From Dehalococcoidia bacterium (GTDB lineage Bacteria; Chloroflexota; Dehalococcoidia; SZUA-161; SpSt-899): a stretch of DNA of 32,506 nt. Within the stretch, counting starts at the first letter, position 1. The number at the start of each line of letters is the position of its first letter. Below the pieces are notes generated by a model. That model saw only the letters and a program-made list of their open reading frames with translations. It ran no database searches and was not told the DNA's origin. This document shows, piece after piece, positions 8,382 to 15,895 of this stretch. Location: NCBI GenBank assembly GCA_023271485.1, contig JALPXT010000001.1:1-32506 (forward strand). The letters run 5' to 3'. The translations under genes were made by a program, and so were the position numbers.

Positions 8382-9603
8382 GTACCTTGTCACTCTTTAA
8401 TTAATGGATAGAGGCGTTTGAGTTTTATGCGGGCATCTTTTGTAGTAAACTGCCAGTCGACACCTTTCTGTTGCTCGTTTCGTCTCTTTTCCCACGCTTT
8501 GGTTTCATTGCCCAGCGTTTGGATATCCGGAATTCGCCGATCAAGGCATTGCGTTGTCAGGGCGCTCAACTCGATTTCGGCGATATTTAGCCAGCTCCCA
8601 TGCTTTGGCGTATAGTGAATTTCAAGACGCCTGGCAAGCTGTCGCGCCACTTCAGGTGGGAATGCTTCATAGAGAGAGCCGAGCTTATGCGTGTTCAGAT
8701 TGTCACACACCAGACGCACTCGTTCAGCTTCAGGATAATTGACCTCCAGGAGACTTTTGATCGCATAGGCCCAGTCGAGCCCGGTCTTACGCTCTCTGAC
8801 ACTGACACCGCGACGTCCATTAAGAGGTTCAGTGAACATGAATACGTTGGCTGTACCATTGCGTTCGTATTCGTAGTCCACACGCGCCGGTTTCCCCGGC
8901 TCAGCCGGAAGTGGGTCTCTCCTTTCCTTGATCAGTTGCACCGGTTGTTCATCCATACATACCAACGGAATCTGTGGATCATATGGCAAGTGATACAATT
9001 CCAAGACATCCTCCATTCGTGCCACGAACTCGGCATTCTGCTCCGGAGGGATGACCCACGATTTGCGCAAATGTGGCTTCAGCTCGCTTTTTTTAGAGTC
9101 CGCCTCACGGTTTCATATGAAAGCGTGTCTACAATCTCCAATTCCACCACTTTATCTGCCAGGAGGCGCAATGTCCACCGATTGCGTCCCTCCGGCGGCT
9201 TGCTGCAACTCAGGGCTATCAGCCGTGCCTCCGCTTCTCCATCCAGTTTCCTCTTGCGAGGACCACGATCTCGCCTCTTACGATTCAGAGCCCCTTCTAA
9301 GCCTTGCTCCACAAAGCGCTGCCGGATACTGCCAACCGTTTTCGTATTCACCGAAAAAGCCTCTGCTATTTGCGCATCCCTCCATGCCGGCCCATCAACA
9401 TCAGCCTTCAGCAGGATGTTGGCGTGTTTGATTTTATACGCTGCCGCCTTTCCCTTTCTGGTCAACTCCGTTAATTGCTCGCGTTCTTCCTTGGTAAGAC
9501 GTACTACATACTTCTTCATGTCGTTCTCCCATCTGATAGAGTCCCACTTTAACAGACGAAATAACGACTCATTTTGTTCCATTCTTTAAGGGTGACAAGG
9601 TAC
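8382..9603 (-). mobile_element. IS630-family insertion sequence (1222 bp)
   Basis: Terminal inverted repeats begin GTACCTTGTCAC (from 8382) and end GTGACAAGGTAC (to 9603), extending imperfectly to about 20 bases. TA dinucleotides flank both ends (8380-8381 and 9604-9605), as expected for IS630/Tc1-mariner elements, which duplicate TA. One transposase is encoded in two overlapping phases on the minus strand. The element interrupts the lexA 5' region on one side and abuts the stop codon of a PIN toxin gene on the other. Confidence 0.88.
8390..9582 (-). CDS. IS630-family transposase, probably made by -1 frameshifting
   Basis: The first phase (9582-9079, 167 residues) has the helix-turn-helix DNA-binding region of IS630 transposases, ending ETVRRTLKKAS. 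The second phase (8390-9070) carries the DDE catalytic domain: CMDEQP, CDNLNTHKLG and HYTPKHGSWLNIAEIE. They meet at seven consecutive A residues (minus strand, 9088-9094) read as A_AAA_AAA, a classical -1 slippery heptamer. Slipping there gives LKKSELKPHLRKSWVIPPEQ, which is just what the family pattern wants; the zero-frame stop follows two codons later. I read this as programmed frameshifting; a plain mutation is the alternative. A later start at about 9519 (MKKYVVRL) is also possible. Confidence 0.82.
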
Positions 9604-9608
9604 TAGTA

Positions 9609-10013
9609 TCACGACTCAGCCGCCCAAGCGGTTGGAATCTGTCTTCCTCGTTTGGTACGATCAAAATCGCTGTCAAAACTTACTAATGTCAGGTCATATT
9701 TTTCGGAGATCACATATTGATAAGCATCGTCAAAGTCCAAATCAAATTCTTTTGCTCGGGAAGCCAAGGTTTCAATATCAGAGATTGATATTCTCAACAG
9801 CCGGAGTCCACCAGTTACGAGTAGATCATCAACAAATCGTTTGAAGATTTCAGGCAGATTACGGTGAAACAAGATAATCCCGATGGAATAGAGCGAAAAT
9901 TCGGAGATGTGAAGTTTCTCTCTCGAAGTGCCCCGCAAGAATTTCTCAACCTCCTCCGCGTTATCCTGGTCTAGGAGCAACTCTAGAAAGACATTGGTAT
10001 CAAGAAGATACAT
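9609..10013 (-). CDS. PIN-domain toxin (VapC-like)
   Basis: Starting at the ATG at 10013 the product has 134 residues and opens MYLLDTNVFLELLL, a typical PIN-domain first strand with the catalytic Asp at position 5. Further acidic positions appear in FDLDFDDAYQYV and VSFDSDFDR. PIN toxins are metal-dependent RNases. The ATG overlaps the stop of the DUF2281 gene (TGATG), which fixes the start and shows an antitoxin-toxin pair. Its stop lies only 4 bases from the IS630-family element, but the product looks complete. Confidence 0.82.
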   Translation of the reverse strand: MYLLDTNVFLELLLDQDNAEEVEKFLRGTSREKLHISEFSLYSIGIILFHRNLPEIFKRFVDDLLVTGGLRLLRISISDIETLASRAKEFDLDFDDAYQYVISEKYDLTLVSFDSDFDRTKRGRQIPTAWAAES

Positions 10014-10219
10014 CAGTCCCCCCACCACTCCGAGGCCTTATGTTGAAGCTCTACAGAAGTATAATCATCTCTCAAATCTTTTATTGCACCCTTCCAGTCA
10101 AGTTTTAGCTCGCCATTGCGTTTTCCTGGTAAACGCGTGAGCAAAAATTCTGCAAAATCTCCTACTTCTTGCTGGAGATCCGGTGGTAATTGGGCTATAA
10201 GTTCGTTTACTGTTCTCAT
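10013..10219 (-). CDS. DUF2281-like antitoxin
   Basis: A 68-residue acidic protein beginning MRTVNELIAQLPPDLQQEVG and continuing with DFAEFLL, the pattern of DUF2281 proteins that precede PIN toxins. The N-terminal amphipathic segment is followed by a charged tail ending ASEWWGD. It should neutralise the PIN protein, whose ATG overlaps this stop. Family membership is pattern recognition; the pairing is seen directly. Confidence 0.75.
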   Translation of the reverse strand: MRTVNELIAQLPPDLQQEVGDFAEFLLTRLPGKRNGELKLDWKGAIKDLRDDYTSVELQHKASEWWGD

Positions 10220-10558
10220 AATGCTTACATCCCTTGTTCTTTTTCTACCCTTCTGAGCTCATCAAACACATCTGGCCCTCGCCATCGAATCTAGATCTCT
10301 TGCTTGTTCCAGGTTCAGGGTTCGCTTCGCGAGTCTAGAGTCTGGAGTCCCTCCCCGATTCGCTAGTCGCTAGTCGACAGTCCCCCGCTCCACTTCAGCC
10401 TTCTGTATCCAGAACATTTTCTCCATCTCGCGCCGATAAGCGCGTATCCTTAAAATCCCCCTTATAAAGGCATGCTACCATATCTCTGTCTTTCCTGTCA
10501 AGGAAAGATCAGCTAACATACCGCCGATCTGTATGCTATAATCTGGACGAGAGCAAAG
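10220..10558. repeat. Gene-free stretch with degenerate short repeats and a -10 box
   Basis: No protein is supported. From 10304 to 10385 the sequence is built from related short words: CAGGTTCAGGGTTCG, GAGTCTAGAGTCTGGAGTC and CGCTAGTCGCTAGTCGACAG. The same word classes recur at 1-52 and 12109-12278. A TATAAT box (10538-10543) sits 15 bases before the DUF72 ATG; I see no convincing -35. Confidence 0.55.
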
Positions 10559-11475
10559 ATGGGGAACATATTGATAGGCACGTGTTCCTGGACGGATCCC
10601 ACTCTGCTTAAGAGCGGGTTTTATCCCAGAGATTGCCGCACTGCCGAGGGAAGGCTTCGGTATTATTCGCAGAACTTCAATCTGGTGGAGGTAGACAGCA
10701 CCTATTACTCCCTGTTAGCCGAGAGGACAGCGGAGCTCTGGTGCCGGAGGACACCGGAGGATTTCACATTCGATGTAAAGGCCTTCTCCCTGTTTACGCA
10801 GCACCCGACGCAGGTTCAGTCTTTTCCCAGGGATATTCGGAATGCGCTCAGCAAGGACACCGCCCAGCGCCCTCGGATCTACTATCGTGAGCTTCCTCTG
10901 GAGATAAGGAACGAGCTCTGGGAGAGATTTGCTCGGGCGCTCTTGCCCTTAGATAGCGCTGGCAAGCTGAGGGTGGTTCTGTTTCAGTTCCCCCCCCGTG
11001 GTTCTACCCGAGGGAAGATAATCGGCGCTACATCGCCCGGTGCCAGGAAAGCCTGCCTCAGTATCGAATCGCGGTCGAGTTTCGCAATGGTGCGTGGCTC
11101 AGCGAGGAGGAAAGAGACCGGACATTATCTCAATTGAGGGATAACGACCTGGCCTATGTTTCAGTAGATGAGCCACAGGGATTCAGGTCATCTGTCCCGC
11201 TGCTGGCTGAGGCTACCTCTGATGTGGCGGTGGTTCGCTTCCATGGACGAAACAAGGAGAACTGGGAAAAGAAAGGCACACCGGTAGCTGAGCGATTCAA
11301 GTATCTCTACTCCAGGGAGGAACTTGGTGAGTGGTTGCCTCGCCTCCAGTCTCTTGCCTCCCGGACGAGGGAGCTTCATGTGCTGTTCAACAATTGCTAC
11401 GGGGATTACGGGGTAAGGAATGCCATGGATATCACCGATCTCATGCGTTCGCAGCCGCTCCTGTTTCCCGACTAG
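10559..11475 (+). pseudogene. DUF72 (YecE-like) family protein, frameshifted
   Basis: Two frames together make one DUF72 TIM-barrel protein of about 305 residues. The first (10559-11137) opens MGNILIGTCSWTDPTLLKSG with the family's G-T-[CS]-[SG]-W start and continues YYSQNFNLVEVDSTYY. The second runs to 11475 and holds VAVVRFHGRN and the C-terminal HVLFNNCYGDYGVRNA. The switch falls at a run of eight C residues (10990-10997), after which the correct frame would read WFYPRED. A homopolymer-length error in the assembly is as likely as a real mutation. The function of DUF72 is not established. Confidence 0.8.
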
Positions 11476-11499
11476 GCAAGTGATAACGGAGGTAATGCT

Positions 11500-12102
11500 A
11501 TGGCAGAGAAATATGCAGATAAGAAGGCCGCTTCGAAAGACTCCGACAATTACAAAATAATTTTTATGGGCAATAGCATTTTTTCCTTTGCTGAGGGGCT
11601 TTACTATCCTTTTTTAATTGGTTTCCTTTATGGTCTCGGCGGTATGCCTTTACTGGGAGCCCTAGGATTAATCATAATATTCGATTCGATCGGAAGTTAT
11701 ATTTCTGGAAAATTAGCTGATAAGTATGGTCGGAAACCTTTTTTCTTAATTACCCCTGTCGTCAGCATTGCTGTTTTTGTATTTTATCCCCTTCTTCCTC
11801 TTCTGGGCGAAACAATGCCCAGTTTGATGTTTCCTGCATTGTTTCTGATACTTATTATTGATGGGGTACTGGATGGGTTTTGGGGTACGGTTGAAGCAGT
11901 TTATCTGGCAGATATTACGAGCAAGGCCACTCGCGGAAGCAAGATGGGTTCTTACTGGGGGGTGAGTGGGCTGATAACCGGAGCAGCTATGCTCGGTGCT
12001 GGGTTTCTGGGACTATATATTGATTTTCTTACCGCTGCAATTATCGTCGCTTTCATCTATCTCAGTGGCTTCATTATATTGCTTCGCATCAAGGAGATGT
12101 AG
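11500..12102 (+). CDS. Half-size MFS transporter-like membrane protein
   Basis: This 200-residue protein has about six hydrophobic segments and the MFS motif A, GKLADKYGRK, at residues 70-79 between the second and third. That is the N-terminal half of a major facilitator transporter (normally 12 segments, about 400 residues). It ends RIKEM and stops; the following 250 bases hold only short repeats and no second half. It is preceded by a good GGAGGT ribosome site, 10 bases upstream of the ATG. It may be a truncated remnant, or a small protein that works as a dimer; the sequence does not decide. Confidence 0.7.
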   Translation: MAEKYADKKAASKDSDNYKIIFMGNSIFSFAEGLYYPFLIGFLYGLGGMPLLGALGLIIIFDSIGSYISGKLADKYGRKPFFLITPVVSIAVFVFYPLLPLLGETMPSLMFPALFLILIIDGVLDGFWGTVEAVYLADITSKATRGSKMGSYWGVSGLITGAAMLGAGFLGLYIDFLTAAIIVAFIYLSGFIILLRIKEM

Positions 12103-12354
12103 TTATTCGGGTTCGAGGTTCAGGGGTTCAAGGTTCAAAGTTGGAAAACGATGAGTATAAGCCTCACTTCGTAAAGACCGAAGGCTGAAGGCTGAAGGGG
12201 GGCGGGGGACTCCAGACTCCAGACTCTAGACTCTAGGCTCTAGACTCTAGACACCAGACTCTCGACTCTTGACTTCAGCGTGTTCTTATCAGGTGATTCA
12301 TGGGATAATTGTTAGTGGGGTCATTTTGAATTATCCGGCATAAATGGAGGGCTT
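12103..12354. repeat. Degenerate tandem repeats between the MFS half-gene and the PLP enzyme
   Basis: Three short-period blocks follow each other: GGTTCGAGGTTCAGGGGTTC and relatives (12109-12140), GAAGGCTGAAGGCTGAAG (12180-12197), and about ten copies of GACTC(C/T)A / GACTCTA (12208-12275). Copies differ from each other, unlike CRISPR repeats, and there are no spacers of constant length. No gene is seen. Confidence 0.7.
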
Positions 12355-12421
12355 ATGATGGGGAACGGCAGGCAAGATCGGATTCGTGAATTAATCGAGG
12401 CTCATTGGTAACACACCTCTT

Positions 12422-13471
12422 TTGGCAATCGACTTCATGTTCAGTGGGTGGAAGCGCACGCTCTACGCCAAGGCTGAGAACCTGAACATGACTGGGAGCA
12501 TCAAGGATCGCATGGCTTTTCATATCCTGGAGAAGGGTTACGCAAGGGGGGTTCTCAATCCTGGCGATTTGATTATTGAGGCTACCAGTGGTAATACGGG
12601 CATAGCCTTTGCAGCAATCGGTCGGGCGCTGGGTCATCCGGTGGCCATATTTATGCCGGACTGGATGAGTGAGGAGCGAATCAATCTTATCCGCAGTTTG
12701 GGTGCGGAGATAGTCCTTGTGAGCAGGGAGGAAGGTGGCTTTCTTGGCAGCATTCGTCGTGCTGAGGAGTTGGCCGAGACGACGAAAGGGGCTTTTCTTC
12801 CCCGGCAGTTCTCAAATGAAGACAATATAGAAGCCCATTACAGAACAACAGGTACTGAGATCTGGTGGCAGTTGAGATTTCAATCTCTCTATCCCAATGC
12901 CTTTATTGCCGGTGTAGGGACGGGAGGCACCATAATGGGCACGGGACGTTTTCTCAGGGAGAACTATCCTTCCATTGAGATTCGTCCTCTGGAGCCGTCC
13001 AACTCTCCGACATTGTCGACGGGTCACAAAGTTGGTAAGCACCGAATCCAGGGGATATCTGACGAGTTTATCCCGCCTATCCTGGACCTGGTATGCCTGC
13101 ATGAGGTAATCAGTGTGGATGGCGGTGATGCCATCCTGATGGCGCAAAGGCTCGCCACCGAGTTGGGAATGGGGGTTGGGATCTCGTCGGGTGCAAACTT
13201 CCTGGGGGCCTTGATGGTTCAGGAGGAGCTAGGTCGGGATGCGGTTGTAGTTACTGTTTGTTCGGACGACAACAAGAAGTATCTCAGCACCGACCTCTTG
13301 CGAGAGGAACCGATAAAGGATAGCTTCCTTGCGCCTCATGTCAAACTTCTGGGGGTTCGAGCGTTCAAGCGAGTATGTCGCACTTGCCGCGACCCACAAG
13401 AGTGTATTGATCCAGAGTCGCTGGATATTGCAGAAGAAGTATCTTTGCCCCATTGTCCGGGATGTAGCTGA
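12422..13471 (+). CDS. Cysteine-synthase-family PLP enzyme with C-terminal CxxC pairs, 5' frameshift
   Basis: A fold-type II PLP enzyme of the cysteine synthase/cystathionine beta-synthase family, which does beta-replacement on O-acetyl- or O-phosphoserine. The PLP lysine is in TGSIKDR (K28 of this frame), the phosphate loop precursor is EATSGNTGIAFA, and GVGTGGTIMGTGRFL binds the cofactor phosphate. Homology goes on upstream as IGNTPLLAIDF (from 12404), then shifts frame. With one base removed near 12403, an ATG at 12355 behind GGAGGG would give MMGNGRQDRIRELIEAIGNTP. So the true gene is probably 12355-13471 with a one-base insertion. The tail has a CRTC and a HCPGC pair, a likely metal-binding knuckle not found in plain CysK. 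The substrate is not certain. Confidence 0.75.
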   Translation: MAIDFMFSGWKRTLYAKAENLNMTGSIKDRMAFHILEKGYARGVLNPGDLIIEATSGNTGIAFAAIGRALGHPVAIFMPDWMSEERINLIRSLGAEIVLVSREEGGFLGSIRRAEELAETTKGAFLPRQFSNEDNIEAHYRTTGTEIWWQLRFQSLYPNAFIAGVGTGGTIMGTGRFLRENYPSIEIRPLEPSNSPTLSTGHKVGKHRIQGISDEFIPPILDLVCLHEVISVDGGDAILMAQRLATELGMGVGISSGANFLGALMVQEELGRDAVVVTVCSDDNKKYLSTDLLREEPIKDSFLAPHVKLLGVRAFKRVCRTCRDPQECIDPESLDIAEEVSLPHCPGCS

Positions 13472-13524
13472 GCCAGGAATTGAGAACGCCGCTAAACCGA
13501 AACCTTCCATTGGGATGATAGATG

Positions 13525-15729
13525 TCAAGGCGACTGATGCTTCAATTCCCAGGCATCCGACACGATTATCTCTCCGGCGGAATCCACGATCAGGCCGGCG
13601 ATCGCCAGCGAATTCAGCAGTTCCTTTCCTTTCTCCGGCCCCAATACAAAGACAAGTGTGGTGAGGGCGTCGGCATCGAGGGAATTTCCGGCAACGATGG
13701 TGACGCTCATGACTGCATCGGCCGGTTGGCCCGTTTTCGGATCGAGGATGTGATGAACCCTTCTCTCCCCCAGCAAGAAGAACCGTCTGTAATCACCGGA
13801 GGTGGCCACTGCTGCGTTTTTAAGATCTATCACCTCAAGCCACTCGTATTCATCGCGCGGATGTTGAATAGCAATTCTCCAGCTTTCAGGCCCAAACCCT
13901 CTGATATCCCCCCCGATGTCTACCAGCGCCCGCTCAATGCCGCTTTCCTTTAAGACGGCAATTGCGCGATCCACTGCATAACCTTTGGCGATCCCACCGA
14001 GGGTGATCTTCATCCCTTCCTTGAGGAATCTGGCCCTGCCGTTATCCTCATCAAGCTCCAGAGCCCGCCAATCAACCAGTGCAAGCGCCCTGCCCAGCTC
14101 GTCGGTGGTCGGAAGCCTCCCCCAGGCTCTCACCCTTTCCATCCACAGATCTAGCAGTGGTTTAACCGTTGGATCAAAGGCTCCGTCTGAGATACTGGCA
14201 AAATACAAGCTGCGCTCCAGCACATGAATGGTCTCCGGGGAGAGATACACCCAGGCTCCCCCTGATTGATTCAGGATATAGATCTCGCTGGAATGATCCG
14301 TGGCCGACATCAGGTTCTCAATTCTGGAGATTTCATCGAATGCGTCCCCCACGGCGGCCTCCGCCATTTGTGTGTCCTCGTCAATGGCCGTGATCGAAAC
14401 CACGGTTCCCATGGCCAGGCCCATTCCACGCACCACATTTCCGTCTACTTCTATCTGCGGTCTTTGCGCCCCGATGGGGCCCAGCACCAAACCAACCAGG
14501 ACGAGAGCCGCCATCGAGCCTGCCACAACCTTGCGGGTTTCACCTCCGAGCCTGGATAAGAGGAATAAAGCGGCGGCCAGGCTGCATTGGAGCGCAAGCA
14601 TGCTAATCGCCAGGCCCAGTAAACCGAAGGCCCTTCCCAGTACGATTATTCCCACGATTCCGATCCCCAGGGCGAGCAGATGGGAACCGAAAACGACATT
14701 GGTCTTTCCTTCGGTATAAAGGCTGGATGTCTTTATCCCCACGAGGGTCGCCGGGATTATCGCCAGCCCCATTATCTGAATAGCGTTCACGCTCCCGGCA
14801 AATTCCGGGAAGGCTAGCGGAACAACTAAATACGCGAAGAAGTAGGTAGCCGCAGCCAGTCCAAAGGAAGCGATAACCGCCATTTTTTCAATCTTTTCCG
14901 TATTCCTCCGGGCGGCTTTCTCGGATAAGAGGTAGAAGAACATAATTTGAGGTAGTATCCCGAACAGGAGGAAGATGCGGAAGGCGAAGTGGTAATATCC
15001 GAGCACTGCCATTCCGAAGAGCTTTCCTATCAGTATCTTGTCGAGGAAGCTCGTAGACACCCTGCTGATGTCGGTTCCCAGAACACCGAGCGTGAATTTG
15101 AGAGTTCCCCGGATTTTCCGAAAATCGGGTCTTAAGCGCAGGAGGTGCATAAGAGCCCTGCCACCAAAGAGGAGATAGGCAAGGGCCAGTCCGACCAGGA
15201 TCCACGTTATTGATCCCCAGAGGAGATAGAAAAGGACCGGGATGAGCAGGCAAAGCAACCGTGTCCCGACCCATGCCCGGAGATAACTTCCGTACTTCCG
15301 GCCCGCCAGCTCCAGGTGAACCGTGATCGAAAAAAGCGATAGCCCAATGGTGAGCAAACCGACCGCCGGTTCCAGAACAACTGAGACTGCTATTCCGGCA
15401 ATCAGACTGAGGATAACAACGACTGCCACCGAGCTGCTCACGAGCTTGCCGTCTTTCTCGGTGGCCAGATGGGTGATTATGGTCTTACCCAGGCCGAAGG
15501 TGCAGATGGTTGAGAGGATTGTCGCAATTGATACCAGCCAGATCAAGTGCCCGTAGGCCAGGGGATGGATAAGCAGGGCGAGCAGCAGCCACAGAGCCGT
15601 CCCCAGCAAAAGGGCGGCAAGTTGTGCCGACGCCACCCAAACGAGCCCGCGATCCCTGCCGGTGCTCATGTCTTCCATGTGAGACTTTCCAGCGGCAAAA
15701 TCATCAGGGGTATTCTCCCCCTGACGCAT
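13525..15729 (-). CDS. Flippase/MATE-like membrane protein fused to ApbE FAD:protein FMN transferase
   Basis: One uninterrupted frame of 734 residues joins two families. Residues about 25-420 are a polytopic membrane protein, about 12-13 hydrophobic segments with conserved loop FLDKILIGKLFGMAVLGYY (228-246), typical of Wzx/polysaccharide-biosynthesis flippases in the MOP/MATE superfamily. Residues about 436-734 are a full ApbE: MGTVVSI (440-446), TLGGIAKGYAVDRA (576-589), DIGGDIRGFG (604-613), HHILDPKTG (659-667) and DADALTTLVFVLG (685-697). ApbE moves FMN from FAD onto a threonine of exported redox proteins and normally sits outside the membrane behind a signal peptide; here the last hydrophobic segment (402-420) leads straight into it. 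The listed start lies over a hairpin repeat; Met18 (15678, behind GGAAAG) is the more likely start. A role of the membrane part in flavin export is inference. Confidence 0.9.
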   Translation of the reverse strand: MRQGENTPDDFAAGKSHMEDMSTGRDRGLVWVASAQLAALLLGTALWLLLALLIHPLAYGHLIWLVSIATILSTICTFGLGKTIITHLATEKDGKLVSSSVAVVVILSLIAGIAVSVVLEPAVGLLTIGLSLFSITVHLELAGRKYGSYLRAWVGTRLLCLLIPVLFYLLWGSITWILVGLALAYLLFGGRALMHLLRLRPDFRKIRGTLKFTLGVLGTDISRVSTSFLDKILIGKLFGMAVLGYYHFAFRIFLLFGILPQIMFFYLLSEKAARRNTEKIEKMAVIASFGLAAATYFFAYLVVPLAFPEFAGSVNAIQIMGLAIIPATLVGIKTSSLYTEGKTNVVFGSHLLALGIGIVGIIVLGRAFGLLGLAISMLALQCSLAAALFLLSRLGGETRKVVAGSMAALVLVGLVLGPIGAQRPQIEVDGNVVRGMGLAMGTVVSITAIDEDTQMAEAAVGDAFDEISRIENLMSATDHSSEIYILNQSGGAWVYLSPETIHVLERSLYFASISDGAFDPTVKPLLDLWMERVRAWGRLPTTDELGRALALVDWRALELDEDNGRARFLKEGMKITLGGIAKGYAVDRAIAVLKESGIERALVDIGGDIRGFGPESWRIAIQHPRDEYEWLEVIDLKNAAVATSGDYRRFFLLGERRVHHILDPKTGQPADAVMSVTIVAGNSLDADALTTLVFVLGPEKGKELLNSLAIAGLIVDSAGEIIVSDAWELKHQSP
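15697..15727. repeat. Hairpin repeat, copy 2
   Basis: The sequence AATCATCAGGGG, 5 bases, then CCCCCTGA repeats the element at 3505-3530 with few changes, again just upstream of a minus-strand gene start and followed by AACCCCC. It covers the codons for the first residues of the longest reading of the fusion gene, which argues for a later start. Confidence 0.65.
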
Positions 15730-15770
15730 GAACCCCCTCGCCGATAGGAGTTGACCTAACCCCTGGACAT

Positions 15771-15799
15771 TTGCAAAAATCGGTCATATACGCTAAAAT
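15771..15799 (+). promoter_or_regulatory. Promoter of tRNA-Val
   Basis: TTGCAA (15771-15776) and TAAAAT (15794-15799) are 17 bases apart, and the tRNA begins 13 bases after the -10 box. Confidence 0.7.
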
Positions 15800-15811
15800 A
15801 AACTAACTCGT

Positions 15812-15887
15812 GGGCGATTAGCTCAGCGGCTAGAGCGCTTGCTTCACACGCAAGAGGTCATTGGTTCAAATCCAGTATCGCCCACCA
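15812..15887 (+). tRNA. tRNA-Val (CAC)
   Basis: A full cloverleaf can be folded by eye. The acceptor stem is GGGCGAT/ATCGCCC, the D arm GCTC...GAGC, and the anticodon stem CTTGC/GCAAG encloses loop TTCACAC, giving anticodon CAC (valine, codon GTG). The T arm is ATTGG-TTCAAAT-CCAGT. The 3' CCA is encoded (15885-15887). It faces cobQ, whose stop is 8 bases away on the other strand. Confidence 0.95.
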
Positions 15888-15895
15888 TTTTCGAT

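Noticed and set aside
8390..9589. Plus-strand frame of 329 residues across the IS
   Set aside because: It is antisense to the transposase, whose DDE motifs lie on the minus strand.
10420..10500. Possible lost lexA N-terminus beyond the TA module
   Set aside because: The minus strand here gives short peptides such as LRIRAYRREMEKMFWIQKAE, but none has the LexA helix-turn-helix pattern.
12208..12275. CRISPR-like direct repeats
   Set aside because: The units are about 7 bases, vary from copy to copy and have no spacers; no cas genes are near.
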